Source: Oryzias latipes
Taxonomy: Eukaryota; Chordata; Actinopteri; Beloniformes; Adrianichthyidae
DNA: 64,000 nt
Assembly (NCBI RefSeq): GCF_002234675.1
Contig: NC_019859.2
Location: 37,182,098-37,246,097, forward strand
Reading direction: 5' to 3'
In this document: positions 37,833 to 48,768 of the stretch, piece by piece
Layout of the letters: every line of letters begins with the position of its first letter
How positions within the stretch are numbered: position 1 is the first letter of the stretch
The notes under the pieces: model-generated
Seen by the model: only the letters and a program-made list of their open reading frames with translations
The model's database searches: none
What the model was told of the DNA's origin: nothing
Position numbers and translations under genes: made by a program

Positions 37833-40800
37833 CTACATCTTCTCAAAAGTCACTTCATGTCCACAGCTGGTGCAGGTCTTTCTGTAAAGGTCGTCCTCAG
37901 GGTCCAGCACCTCCTCCGGGCCGTACTCATGCTGGTGGCCGCTGGTGTTCTTGGTCCACACGCTGCTCCTCACGGCCCTGCGCAGCTCTGACAAAACATG
38001 CAACATGACAGCATGGTTCTGGAGGTTCTGACAAGACAGAGGTGGTTCTGACATGGGGAAACCTTCTCTGGCAGGAAACTGACCTTTGACCTTCTTGTTG
38101 AAGCGTTTCTGTTTCTGCACCTCCCGGTTCTCCTCCCTGGCCTCCCTGGCTTCCTCCACTGCCTCCTCAGAACCCCAGACCTCCAGAGCCCTTTTCTCTG
38201 CCTGAAGGGAACATCGGCACAAACGTTCACGCTGTTCTACCAACACAAACGTGGAACGGGCTTCCTTCTAGAACGGGAACCAATGAGTGTCAAGCAGGAA
38301 GTTCCTGCTGCTGGGAACCAAGAGAGAAAAGGAAACCAATGTTTCCACTAACCTCCAGAAATCCCTGACTCTAAGGCCACGCCTACATTTATGTCAGCTT
38401 CCTCTCATTACTGCAGCTGGGTTCTTTAGCTGCACTCATCTTAAGTCCTCCTTCCACTAAAGAGTTGAACATTTACAACGAATACAGGTTTAGATCATTA
38501 TAAGGATCCTCCTGCATTGGTCCGAGTGTCCCTAGAACCCTTCGGTCTCGATTCTTGGTCCAGCATGCAGCCTGGCCACTGCTGACCGCTCCACGTCAGC
38601 AGTCCGGACCGGTGCAGCGGTACACACCTGTAACTGCAGGTAGAGCTTCATATCGCCCCAGCGTGGGTTGTGAGGGTTCTTCTTCAGGATGAACCGGAGC
38701 GGCGGCTCTCTCTTGTCGAGGTCACAGTCCTTCAGGAGGTAACGCTGCTTAGCTTCAGTTCTGGAGATCAGCTTATGCTTTCCCTCCGTGTCTCTGCCAA
38801 AGATCCAGGTTTTAGTCAAACAGCAGCAGCAAACTACCAACTTTAACGTTAGTGTCAGGTGTGAGAGGGGGCGGAGTCAGGTACCTGCACTTGTCGCACA
38901 CAGACAAGTCAAAGCTGTTGCTGAGGACCGAGTCCATGAAAGGCTTCTGACAGTCGTCACACAGCAGGTACTCGGGTTCAATCACGGGGGCTGGCAACAA
39001 ACGCACACAACGGAGCGCCTGATCAGCAACACAAACATCCAACGACACCTGCATTAAGAAAACCACAGCGCCAGTGTCCATGATCAGAAATGAATGGGTG
39101 GTGCAGAGGCTTCAGATAATGAACACCTCATTGACTGTATAATGTAACTGGACGCTGGCGTGTGACGTCACCCAGAGAAAATGCCGTGCTTCCGGTCAAT
39201 TCAGTCGCCATTTCACCGCGACGTCTCCGTCAGCATGTAGGGACCAGAAATCCTCGGTAAGCCGTGATTGGAATGTTCACATCTCTATGGCAACCAATCA
39301 GGAACAGAACGGCTCGTCTGACCAATAGAATGACAGCTGTGTATTTCTCTATAGACTATCAGATTTTGGCTTCTTGGAGCCGCTTCCTGTTTGGAACGTC
39401 GGGGGGGTTGATCAGTCCAGTTCTTCATTTCATTTATAAAGCACCTTCCACCACCAGCCAATGAGACCCAAAGTGCTGTACACATGGAGAACAAAACATA
39501 AAAGAATATAAAGTGTAAAACCACATTAAAACACTGTAGAGTTAAAAGATAGATTTAAAAAAGCATAAAACCAATTTAAACAGAGATTCAAAGCAGCATA
39601 ACAGGGCTAGGCTGATGCTAAAGCGCTGAAGTGGAGGAACATTCTCTTTTAAAGCGAACACCTGAAGAGCCTGACCTCTCTAATTGTTGCTGGCAGCTGA
39701 TTCCATGGTTCAGGAGTCAACACAGCAAACGCCCCAAACTTCGTTTGGTTCTGAGAACCATGAACACAAAGTGGTCGGTGGAACGTAAGGACGTTAGGGG
39801 GAATTTTGGAAAGCAGTCTGGAGAAAGAGGTGCCGTAGCTGCCAGGGACTTCAAAGTAAGGACCAGGATTTGAATAAAAAGCAGGAATTGCACCAGCAGT
39901 CAGTTCAAAGAGACAAGATTGGTGTTACGTGGTCAAACTTCTTTGCCCCACAAATAAATCTGGTTGCTGCATTTTGGACCAGCTGCAGTCTGGATAATGA
40001 AGCTTTGAGTAACTCAGCATATAAAAAGCTGCAATCATTCAGTGTGGACAACAGGAAGACACGGGCGACACTTTCAGGCTGTTGATATAAATGACTTCAT
40101 CCGAGCCAGTCGTCACGTCTGAAAAGAGCAGGACCTGGAAACAGTATTTATTTGGAGGTGGAGCTTCAGAGCTGCATCAAGCTTCACACCCAGGTTTGTG
40201 ACCACAGACTGTTCAAAAGGGGCAAGAGAGACGAGATCAAGACCATGATCTTTTCCACCACCAGGGGTAAACACAACAACCTCAGTTTTGCTTTTATTTA
40301 GGCCAAGAATGTTAGCAACACTCACCACCTAACTTCAGCAAGGCAGTCGATTATTGCGGTAATCGTGCAGTCGGGTCTCTCACATAGAGGGACGTAAATT
40401 GGAAGTTGTTGGCATGAAGGTGAAAGTTCACCTTATGCTTCTGAAACAGCATTTCCAGTGGCAGCAAGTAAATAGAAAATAACAATGCCCCCCCCCCCCA
40501 CTACAGGGTGCAACACTTGGATGAGTGAGGACCCATTCTAACACAGAAGCACCTGTTTAGCACAGAAAGGTAGGCTGGATATTGGCCTATAGTTTGAACA
40601 CAAAGCAGTATCAAGCCCCTGTCGTTACAGCAGCGGTCTCACTACTGCACATGTGTCAAACTCAAGGCCCGGGGGCCAAATGTGGCCCTCCATGTCATTT
40701 TATGTGGCCCGCGAGAGCATAAAAGAGTTTAATTTCTTAGAATAAAAAATACAAATTGGTGTGTATTTATTCATATTTAGGGGGAATCAGACTTGAAATA

Positions 40801-43265
40801 TCGGATTGGCCAACTATACATTAGGACTTAAACACTGTCCATATTACCTAACTTGACAGAATCAAATTTAAAAGGATTTATGCTAAAGTAACAAGCAAAC
40901 ATATGTTTTCTACGCAACTGTAATTATCACTTTCAAAAGTTCTAGTAAATGAATAATGAATTATTTAACATTAAGGAGTAGTTACATTTATTTTTAATTA
41001 CATTTAGTAACACGTATAAGTTATATTTGGCCCTTTGAGGACAGCCGCTGTGCTGATGTGGCCCACGGTGAAAAGGAGTTTGACCCCCCTGCACTACTGC
41101 CTGTTTAAAACTGAGTGGAACCTGAGCGGACCTAAGGCTTGTGTTCGTATACCTAAGACCGCTGGTCCTAAGACTGCAAAAACCTTCTGAAAAACCCGGC
41201 TGACAGAACATCACCAGCTGGCTTTAACCTTGATACCACTCTGACACCAGAGACACCAATGAAAAAGATTTTAGCCCAACTACTATTTGTTTTCTTGATG
41301 TTTTTAAAGCCTTCGACAGTCTAGATCGTCAATTCCTGCTTCAAACTCTAGATTTGTTCAGTTTTGGACCAAACTTTATAAATGAAACCAAAACACTCTA
41401 TGGATAGCGTCATTTCGTTGCCACATGGGACCTCGCCGAGATTATCCATCAACAAAGGAGGGTTGTCCTATCTCCCCTTTACTCTTCATCGTTGCAGCTT
41501 AATTGTCATTAGTTTCAATGAAAAACTCAAACTTTGAGAAACTTCATGTTTTAGGCCAGCAAATAGCAATTAGTTTGCTGACGACACAGCTATTTTCATG
41601 AGGGACAGCAGTCAAATTCCTATGATTCTACATTCAATAGATTTATCTGATCTGAAACTCAAACTGAAACAATGTGAAGACTGCGCTCTAACAACACTTC
41701 ATCACATTCCTGTTAAACATCTGGTATCCGCTTAACCAAAGACACCAAATTATTGGAGGATCTGTGTGCAAATTAAACCTAGATTGTAGGTTTAAACGAG
41801 ATCTTTCTATTCAGGGTAGAGATTTTCTAGTGAAGATGGAATCCCTATCAAGATGGATCTACCCAGCACATTGTTTATCCATCCCCAAACCTGCCATTAA
41901 AGACATAAATCAAGCTAACTTTAAATTAATTTGGACATACAACACTGATGATGAGGAAGGAGGACTTAAAGCTGTTGATTAAAATCAACTGGCTGTTCTT
42001 AAAGAACCTAAAAGGTTCCTGGTTTCCCTCTAAAATATTCAGGGATGGAGGAGGAATTAACTTTCTGCTGAAATGTGACTTTGACCTGAACGAACTGCCA
42101 ATCAAACTTTCTGGATCATTTCTAAGCAGTTTTATTCTGGACATCACTCTGGAACTGTGCTTCGTTGTCCTTGTTTTACAATAACTGACTGACCGTAAGG
42201 GGACACGGTCTGGAAACCTTTGTTCCACATTTCAGTTACCGGTTGGAAACAACATGAGGCTGTGATCAGAGTCTTCCTCAGACGTGGGTCCAATGGTCCC
42301 AGAATCCACCTTAAAGCTGCCGAGCTTCAGTCAAAACGTCCTCCTCTCCTATTGGACGGACAGCCGAATTACCAAAGTCCTTCAGACGGATTTCCAAACA
42401 CCTCATCAGAAAAAACATTTCTAAAGACTTTTCTAGACAAGAGGGGATGAAATTAGTATTGAATTACATTTTCTATTTGACCAAAAGTAAAAGACTTTCA
42501 TTTTTAAATAATCCAGGATCCATTTTTGAGACATTTGGTTTTGAAGAGAACGGCTGCATTTCTGCTTCAGTCTGAAGACCAAACCACCTTGAATACTTTT
42601 CATACAGAGTTCTGTCTCTATTTCAGTCACTGGATTATTATATGAAAAGGGAAAATGGTTTGATGACTCGGTTCTACTAAGACATGTAACTGAATGAGAA
42701 GCCTCACAAAAGTTAAGATGTTAGGAACTTTTTCTTTTTCCTTAATAAAAAAGTCAGTTTCCTTTGAAGTTTGTAACGACGCAGAGAGTTAAGGTTTGAG
42801 TTTCAGCTCCACAAACTCATGTCCGTCCGATTCTACTTTCACTCACAAACACGACCAGCTGCTGGGATTCCACTCCGGATGTGGAAACTGCAGTCTGATA
42901 CACTAACAGACTGTTTCCGGTAGGTTTACAGATGCATGTTTATGTCACCAGAACCAGAACCACAACCCCCCCTCACCTGGTTCCTGCACCACCGTCCTGG
43001 ACTTCCCCTCCCCTCCCCCTCCTCCCTCCTCCTCCTCATCGATGAAGAAGCCCGCCCCGGAGTCGATGGTTCTGGACACTTTGGCGGACGTCCCGCCTTC
43101 TACAGCGGCCGAGGGGCGACTCGCCAGGCGGGCTTGCCGGAGCATCAACGCCCGCTGTCGGTTCCGTTCGATTTTAGCCCGCATCGCGGCAGAAAGCTCG
43201 GGTTCGGGGTTCGGTTCTGGACCGAGTGCGCAGCCATCAGGTCCTTGTGACTCGGGCGGGTCCAT
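37833..43265 (-). CDS. xpa: DNA repair protein XPA (nucleotide excision repair scaffold)
   Basis: XPA verifies lesions and assembles RPA, ERCC1-XPF and TFIIH in nucleotide excision repair in the nucleus. Coding exons on the minus strand, in transcript order: 43265-42977, 38990-38885, 38793-38628, 38201-38084 and 37987-37833. All are phase-consistent and give 277 residues (human 273). Residues 29-50 hold the basic [10 protein letters not shown] / RQARLASR segment, including the nuclear targeting region. Residues 67-80 (TIDSGAGFF followed by an acidic run) match the ERCC1-binding motif. The C4 zinc finger is Cys107, Cys110, Cys128 and Cys131 with the usual 2-17-2 spacing. The DNA-binding part follows, with [20 protein letters not shown] and [15 protein letters not shown]. 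The C-terminus has a paired C-x2-C ([13 protein letters not shown]). The Met at 43265 was chosen because it starts the family-like N-terminus, although the frame is open upstream. Intron 1 is about 4 kb and loaded with transposons. Confidence 0.96.
39135..39420 (+). repeat. Interspersed repeat shared with 45.5 kb
   Basis: Shared ordered blocks include AGAAAATGC, TTCAGTCGCCATTTC, CTATGGCAACCAATCAGGA-type sequence and GTCAGTAAGG-like sequence with 45530-45680. Class unknown. Confidence 0.5.
39430..40620 (-). mobile_element. L2-type LINE, 3' half, decayed
   Basis: On the minus strand the 3' end is near 39430 (TTTATAAAGCACC on plus). Upstream are broken frames of an L2-type RT C-terminus, including [11 protein letters not shown] and [14 protein letters not shown] at 40113-40328. 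It lies in xpa intron 1. Confidence 0.8.
40648..41091 (+). mobile_element. hAT-type non-autonomous transposon (444 bp)
   Basis: An 8-bp target duplication CACTACTG is exact on both sides (40640-40647 and 41092-41099). Ends CACATGTGTCAAACTC and GAGTTTGACCCCCCTG are imperfect inverted repeats. Internal GGCCCGGGGGCC and TGTGGCCC motifs are typical of this group. No transposase. It lies in xpa intron 1. Confidence 0.92.
41230..42660 (+). mobile_element. L1/Tx1-type LINE ORF2 relic
   Basis: Many short frames show L1 RT motifs in order: [18 protein letters not shown] near 41300, an [10 protein letters not shown] catalytic-box relic (FADD for YADD) near 41575, and [20 protein letters not shown] followed by EEGGLKAVD near 41870-41980. 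Heavily decayed and old. It lies in xpa intron 1. Confidence 0.75.
42661..42970. other. xpa intron 1, 5' end
   Basis: No repeat recognised next to exon 1. Confidence 0.4.
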
Positions 43266-43795
43266 AGCCGGGATAAAGTGGACAGAAAGTGTCTGTTTAC
43301 TAAATGAGACTTCAGAGCTTCCGGCACCGAACTTTCTTCCTCTCCGAACCCCGCGTGGGTTTGACTGCTGCCACCTGCTGGTGCGGAGGAGGAACAACAT
43401 GCGGTGAAAATGCACTGGTTGGTGCTTCAACCAATGATGGAGACTAAAATGAATCTTTTACCATTTCTAATTAATAGTAGTCTAATTTGTTTGAGATCTT
43501 GCCTTTTGTTGAATCAACAAAAGTAAAATTACTGATGTCAATGTTAAACTGAACGTAGTCTGATCCAAACAAACAGAAGAAACTGGATCTGAAAAGACAG
43601 AACTGCATTTGAACGGACGTGTCTCAGCTTTCCAAAGCAAATTCTAAGAAACAAACAAGACTGAAAATGTTTGTCAGCCTTTAAGACTAGTGGTTCTCAG
43701 ATTAGGTGTATGGGTGGGGGGTCCTAATCTCATCTTCAAAAAAATGAACAAAAGTACTTAGTTGTGTTGTTTAGTTGTTGCATTTTTTCTGAAAA
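43266..43795. other. xpa upstream region
   Basis: The presumed promoter of xpa lies here (minus-strand transcription). No TATA box seen. Poly-G at 43715-43721. Confidence 0.4.
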
Positions 43796-43799
43796 GTGG

Positions 43800-44010
43800 T
43801 AAATGCTTCTGTAGCGCTTTTTTACCGTCCTCGAAGCCCCAAAACCCTTTACAGTCACAGTCCCGTTCACATGCTGGTGGCACCAGCATGGTGGGGTTCA
43901 GTGTTTTGCCCACGGAGTCTTCAACATACAGGCAGGAATCGAACCTGCAACATTTCAATCAGAGGTGGACCGGCCTATCGCTGCACCGCGGCAGCCGGGA
44001 TACAAACGAC
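43800..44010 (-). mobile_element. tRNA-derived SINE
   Basis: On the minus strand, GGTGCAGCGATAGG (A-box-like) is followed by GCAGGTTCGATTCCTGCC (B box) at about 43930-43947. The body contains the reverse of TTTACAGTCACAGTCCC, a block also found at 26.38 kb. Confidence 0.6.
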
Positions 44011-44414
44011 TCAAACATATCTATAATTTTACGGTGGAGTGATGGTTAGGTGAGTGGTCGGTCCTTCTCCATGTCTGTCGGCCATCTTGCTTTTCCTTTC
44101 TCCTTGTTCCTACTGCAATGACCTGCCAACTGTATGGTTTTTAGATGTGATGATACAGTAGTTTCCACAAGAGTGGATTATGTGCATCAGTGCCCAAAAT
44201 TGCAGGCACATACAGAAATGAAACCCTATATGCCTACAACACATGCAGTGTTTCACTGCTGTCCCCTGTAGTGACCTCTATGCATGAAAGGGTTAATCAA
44301 TACTTTGATGTGGGCTTTTAGTGTCGAGGATGAGAAACTTCCTTCTCCGTTTCAAACTTTTTTTTACTACGTTTTTTAAAGTAGAGAAGTTGTACATTTT
44401 AAAGGAGAACAATA

Positions 44415-44835
44415 TATTAAAGCCCCACGCAGATTAAAAAAAAACTGTTTTTGGTGTTTTTAACATGTTTTCGCGGCATTTTTCTCATAATGGAGGACAT
44501 GTAGAAAGAAAATTAAGATTAAATCTGCATTTCTGAATATGTCTTCATTCATCGTTATGCCGTTGTGAATCAGGATGAGGCCAAGAAATGCTGTTTGAAA
44601 AAGATCGTATTCGTGACGTAGAAAAGCCGTCAGAAACCCTGAGAGCTCTCTGCCTAACCAAACCCTGCTTCAGCAACAGGGAGGGGAAGGGGAGCGGGGT
44701 CGCTCTGCACCACAACTCAAAGGGGAATTTCTGATGAACTCCTGCCGCTCTGCAGAAACTATGTCCTAGAAAACAACAGTTTATCATAATGAAAAGACCT
44801 CTAGGAACACTTTGAAAACAGATCAGAAGTGGGAC
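44415..44835 (-). repeat. Unclassified repeat family (copy C)
   Basis: The reverse complement matches copies A, B and D in order, with AGGAGTTCATCAGAAATT and CTAGGACATAGTTTCTGC. One end is TTAAAGCCCCACGCAG. Confidence 0.6.
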
Positions 44836-44839
44836 TTTC

Positions 44840-45450
44840 AGGGGAACAACTGAAGAAAAGATTGACAACTACTGCTCAAACCTGTCATTTCACAAACTGT
44901 AAAAGAAAGCGGAACTGGTTGTGCATGTCATCACGACATTTGACGGCCTTACATGACCATATGCAGGTAGGGAGCACACTATGGCACACACTTCTGGCTG
45001 CCCTCAGGAGTCCGGCTAATCTCTGCCACATCATGCTGATGGTGGCAGCGGGCCAAGCACCGTATAACCCCGTAAGGAGCTTGTGTCAAAGAACAGCTCT
45101 CTGCATATAGATGAGACTGCAAGTCTGACGGGCTCACATATTAGGAAGGTTTGCTGGTTGTATGAAGATGCCTGGATGTCCTGCACTCAAAAGGTGGAGC
45201 AGCGCAGGTTTCCTCATGACGCTGCAATGAACTGGTAGCTATGATTGTGTAACCAAATGACAAAGATTAGCTTTGGATAGCACTTCTCATTTGTAATATT
45301 TATCTAAACACATTTCTGTATGTTACAACTTGTTCACTTATCTAATAAACTATTGTCTTCAAATATAGCTTAAACTGTTTTTTTTGTGAATAAATTAAAC
45401 CACCCTACCTTGATTAAATGCTCATCAATATAACGTCAATTTGTGCACTT
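44840..45450. other. Unassigned sequence, possible unknown repeat
   Basis: 44870-45240 has codon-like stretches (a frame with HTLLAALRSPANLCHIML) but no recognised family and no splice partners. The remainder is AT-rich. Confidence 0.3.
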
Positions 45451-45454
45451 ATTA

Positions 45455-45800
45455 TTCAGGGTGTTGGCTTTGAGACCATGGACTCCATCAGAGAACTGGA
45501 CAGAGCAAGCGTGACCCCCCCCCCAGAAAATGCTTCACTTCCAACAAAATCAAGTCAGTTCAGTCGCCATTTCTTCCACGATACGGACGCCGCCATGATG
45601 GAGCCAAAATTTGTCAGTAAGGACTGATTGGTCTGAATAGGTTTGAGTTTCTACGGCAACCACTCTCACCAATCAGGAGTTTAGCTTGTTGGAAGGCCAC
45701 AGTCCTGCTATACGAAATCTGTCAGACGTTTGAACGATGGACGTTGGGGCCAGCATGCTCCTCCTACTTTTATTGAGACTTCTGATTGGTCAGTTTAAAA
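45455..45800 (+). repeat. Interspersed repeat shared with 39.2 kb
   Basis: Second copy of the family at 39135-39420: CAGAAAATGCTTCACTTCC, TTCAGTCGCCATTTCTTCC, then CCAATCAGGAG. Class unknown. Confidence 0.5.
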
Positions 45801-47870
45801 CTTTAATAACTGAACTACAGAAAAAAAAATAGTAAAAAAGAGGATTATCAATATGTTAATTAAAGGTATCAGAGTAAGAATGGTTCTGGTTAGAATGACT
45901 GCATAACAGCTGTTTTTTTCACTATTGAAGTCTATGGGAGAAATCTCCTTTTGCTTGTTGGTTCCTTTGGTAAAAAGCCGTTCATGACCCACAGCAGAAA
46001 AAAGATGCTGGAGAGGAGAACGTGGTCACCGGATCCTCTAAATACACAACCGTTTATTTCCTAATGAAACCCCATTTAGGGAATTTGGCGTGTTTAGAAG
46101 GATGAATGGATGGACTCACTACTGCAGTCGAATCTTTGTGCATTTAGCACTCTTTTAATCTGTGCTTACATTTGTTTTTGCAGCTTAAAACAGTCATTCA
46201 TGCCAAAGTTTTTCAGACATTTTCTTGCTGGACTGAGCCTGATGAATCCAGAAGTTCTGAGTCATTTTTGTCCAGTCACTACAGTCCATGAGAAACAACT
46301 ACAGTGTCCTTCCCTGACATTCTTCTGAACCTGTTCAGTTCCATTTAAGTTATAGAACTTTTGCCTGTAAAATAGCAGACAAAACAAAAAACAGACCCTT
46401 CTTTCAACATCTCACTTTAACTCCACAGGAGCCAGCTTCAGTCCATCCACAGAGCTGGGCCTCTTTTGTTGAGCCGGCAGATGCTCTTCCTGCTGCCGCT
46501 GCACACAGCAGCGCAGAGGAGAGCACTCTCCACCCCCCACTGATAAAACACTTGCAGCAGTTTTGTGCAGATGAGCACATTTACATGAGTTTCTTTCTTT
46601 GCACCATAGAAAGCTGTTTCATTTCTGTCCTGTAATAATCCCACAGGTGGAAAGACCATCCCAAATTCTATAGAATGAAGGTTTCTTTATGTTCAACCAT
46701 CTTCAAACCAACTAGGATTATCGGTAGGTGAAACATTGCTTCAATTTTCATTTCTTTCATTCTTTTGTGATTGAATTTCTGGGATTAAACAGTAAATTCA
46801 GTCAAAAGAAATTCTCCTAAAAATCAGTTAATTTGTTTTTTTTCTGTTAATTTATTTGACCATCATGATTTACACAGAGGAATATTATATAGGTTTTACA
46901 GTATAGTACAGGATTCAAGTAGTAAATGAATAGTATTCCATACATAGCATACATGGGAAGTACAACAACTTAGTAACTTTCGTCATATTATTGAAACTGT
47001 TTTTTAACAGTTTTAAAAAACATTTGTTCCTTCAAAAATGATTCTGACAAGAAAACAGGAAAAAAGTTCAAGATGATACTGCATAGAGCGACTAAACCCG
47101 ATGGAGAGGTCGACAAAAGTGCTGAGAATAAAAGAGATGATCTACAAGTATTTATAAAGTTCTCCATTTACAATTTACACTCTTCTGTATAGAAACAAAT
47201 ACACCAGAAACCAGTTAAAAGAGAGCCAGCCGTTCCTGTGGAAAACACATGTGACATTTATTCAGACATCAAATAGGAAAGCATAAAAAAGGTTTTGTGT
47301 TGAACACAGCACAGGAGCTGAATGGACCTTTCCTGCTGTTTGAAATGGATCAATCAGAACCAGAACCAGGCTTCCAAACAAAGTTGGATCTTTTAGAACA
47401 GAGCACGTTCTTTTCCCTTCAGCTCTCTGAGTACAAGACTCCTTAAATCTCAATTTATCAACATATCTCTGTATGTTTTGGAAATCTGTAGTCAAAATAA
47501 CATTTTAGTGGATAGACGAAGGGTTCTGAGGCTGCTCTGGGGTCCAAACTGAAAGAGCTGAGTCAGCATGTGTTCCCAGACGCTGATCATAGGAAAACAC
47601 TCATCCGAGTGGATCTGGAGCCTTCACATTCCCAGGAAAATCAAGAGGACACGAACACAGAAACTCACTAATGCTGATATCAAATAGTGTTGTTGAAGAA
47701 ATAGAAGTACACACACGACAACGTTTCATCTTCTGCCTCAATCCCACCTCTGAACGTGGTGCTCGGAAAGCCATCCGTGTTCACATGCTCATCCGTGAAT
47801 GGAAAACCGGACAGACGTGCACACGTATGCACGGAAACCTGCCAGCTGTAAATATTCAGTCTTTAATGCA
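45801..47870. other. Intergenic, no gene recognised
   Basis: AT-rich; only short frames. No repeat family recognised. Confidence 0.4.
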
Positions 47871-47875
47871 CTCTG

Positions 47876-47877
<2 letters not shown>

Positions 47878-47910
<33 letters not shown>

Positions 47911-47911
47911 G
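47878..47911 (+). repeat. (CAT)n microsatellite
   Basis: About 11 uninterrupted ATC/CAT triplets. Confidence 0.95.
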
Positions 47912-47950
47912 CTGTTCCTGCTGAAGACAAACTCAGGCATGAGGCTGTAA

Positions 47951-48154
47951 CCCTTGTGCTATCTTAGGCACTTTAACGTTGGAAGGTGGGTCATCTAGAC
48001 CCACTAGACAGTGCTCTGAACCTTTTTTCTTCAATGATTTGTGATCTTCACTGGTGTCCATGGATTACATGAAATCTTTCCACCTTTATCCACCTTTGTC
48101 ATGGTAGGGAGAACACCTCAATGGAAGGGGGGGTCATCTAAGATAGAATAAGGG
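47951..48154 (+). mobile_element. piggyBac-type MITE, copy 5
   Basis: Starts CCCTTGTGCTATCTTAGG after GTAA (decayed TTAA) and ends GATAGAATAAGGG followed by TTAA (48155-48158). Confidence 0.87.
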
Positions 48155-48461
48155 TTAAAGCACATTCAGCAGTTTCATGATCATGAACGCCTCACATCTG
48201 CTGGTGTAGACGTTGCATTCATGTGTTGCATCATCGTCCAGACATCATCGTTCCCTTCAGCTCCTCGGGGGGTTTGCCTGAGCAGCAGGAAAACAAACCC
48301 ATCTGAGCCAACGTCGGTTTTCCATGCATGTCTGTCCGTCCTGCAGTGTTTCCTCAGCGTGGTCACATGGTACAAAGTCAGCTGGTACATTGAAAATGTC
48401 TGTTTGCCATCTCTATATATTTATGTTGCACCTGCTTGATATTCCATTGGTGAAGACATGT

Positions 48462-48580
48462 GAAGGGGTGCGCCGTGGTGTAGTGGTTAGCAGTATCCCT
48501 GGCTCAAATCTCAGCTGGGTCCGTTCTGCGTGGTCTCCTTACACATGCATGGATTCTCTCCAGCTTCAGTCAGAACATGC
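48462..48580 (+). mobile_element. tRNA-derived SINE (GGTGTAGTGGTTAGC type)
   Basis: A-box-like GGTGTAGTGGTTAGCAGT near 48475 and degraded B box GGCTCAAATCTC near 48500. The following GGTCCGTTCTGCGTGGTCTC is the usual body of this common teleost SINE. Confidence 0.75.
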
Positions 48581-48768
48581 TTCAAAGGTCCAGGTTGTGA
48601 TTGTACCTGAAAACTGGTTCTTGATTGACCGAACTGCTTAAAAAAGGTTTGAGAACTACAGCTGCTTCAGCAGCCTCAGTGTGTGTCTGTGTGTGCATAC
48701 AGAGTAGTGTGGGTCGTCTCCATGTGGGATGTTGTGTTGAAGAACATGTTTTTGCTCCTTTACGAGTC

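Noticed and set aside
43370-43430. Upstream in-frame ATG for xpa
   Set aside because: The frame is open upstream, but the residues before MDPPES do not look like XPA and the 43265 start gives the usual length.
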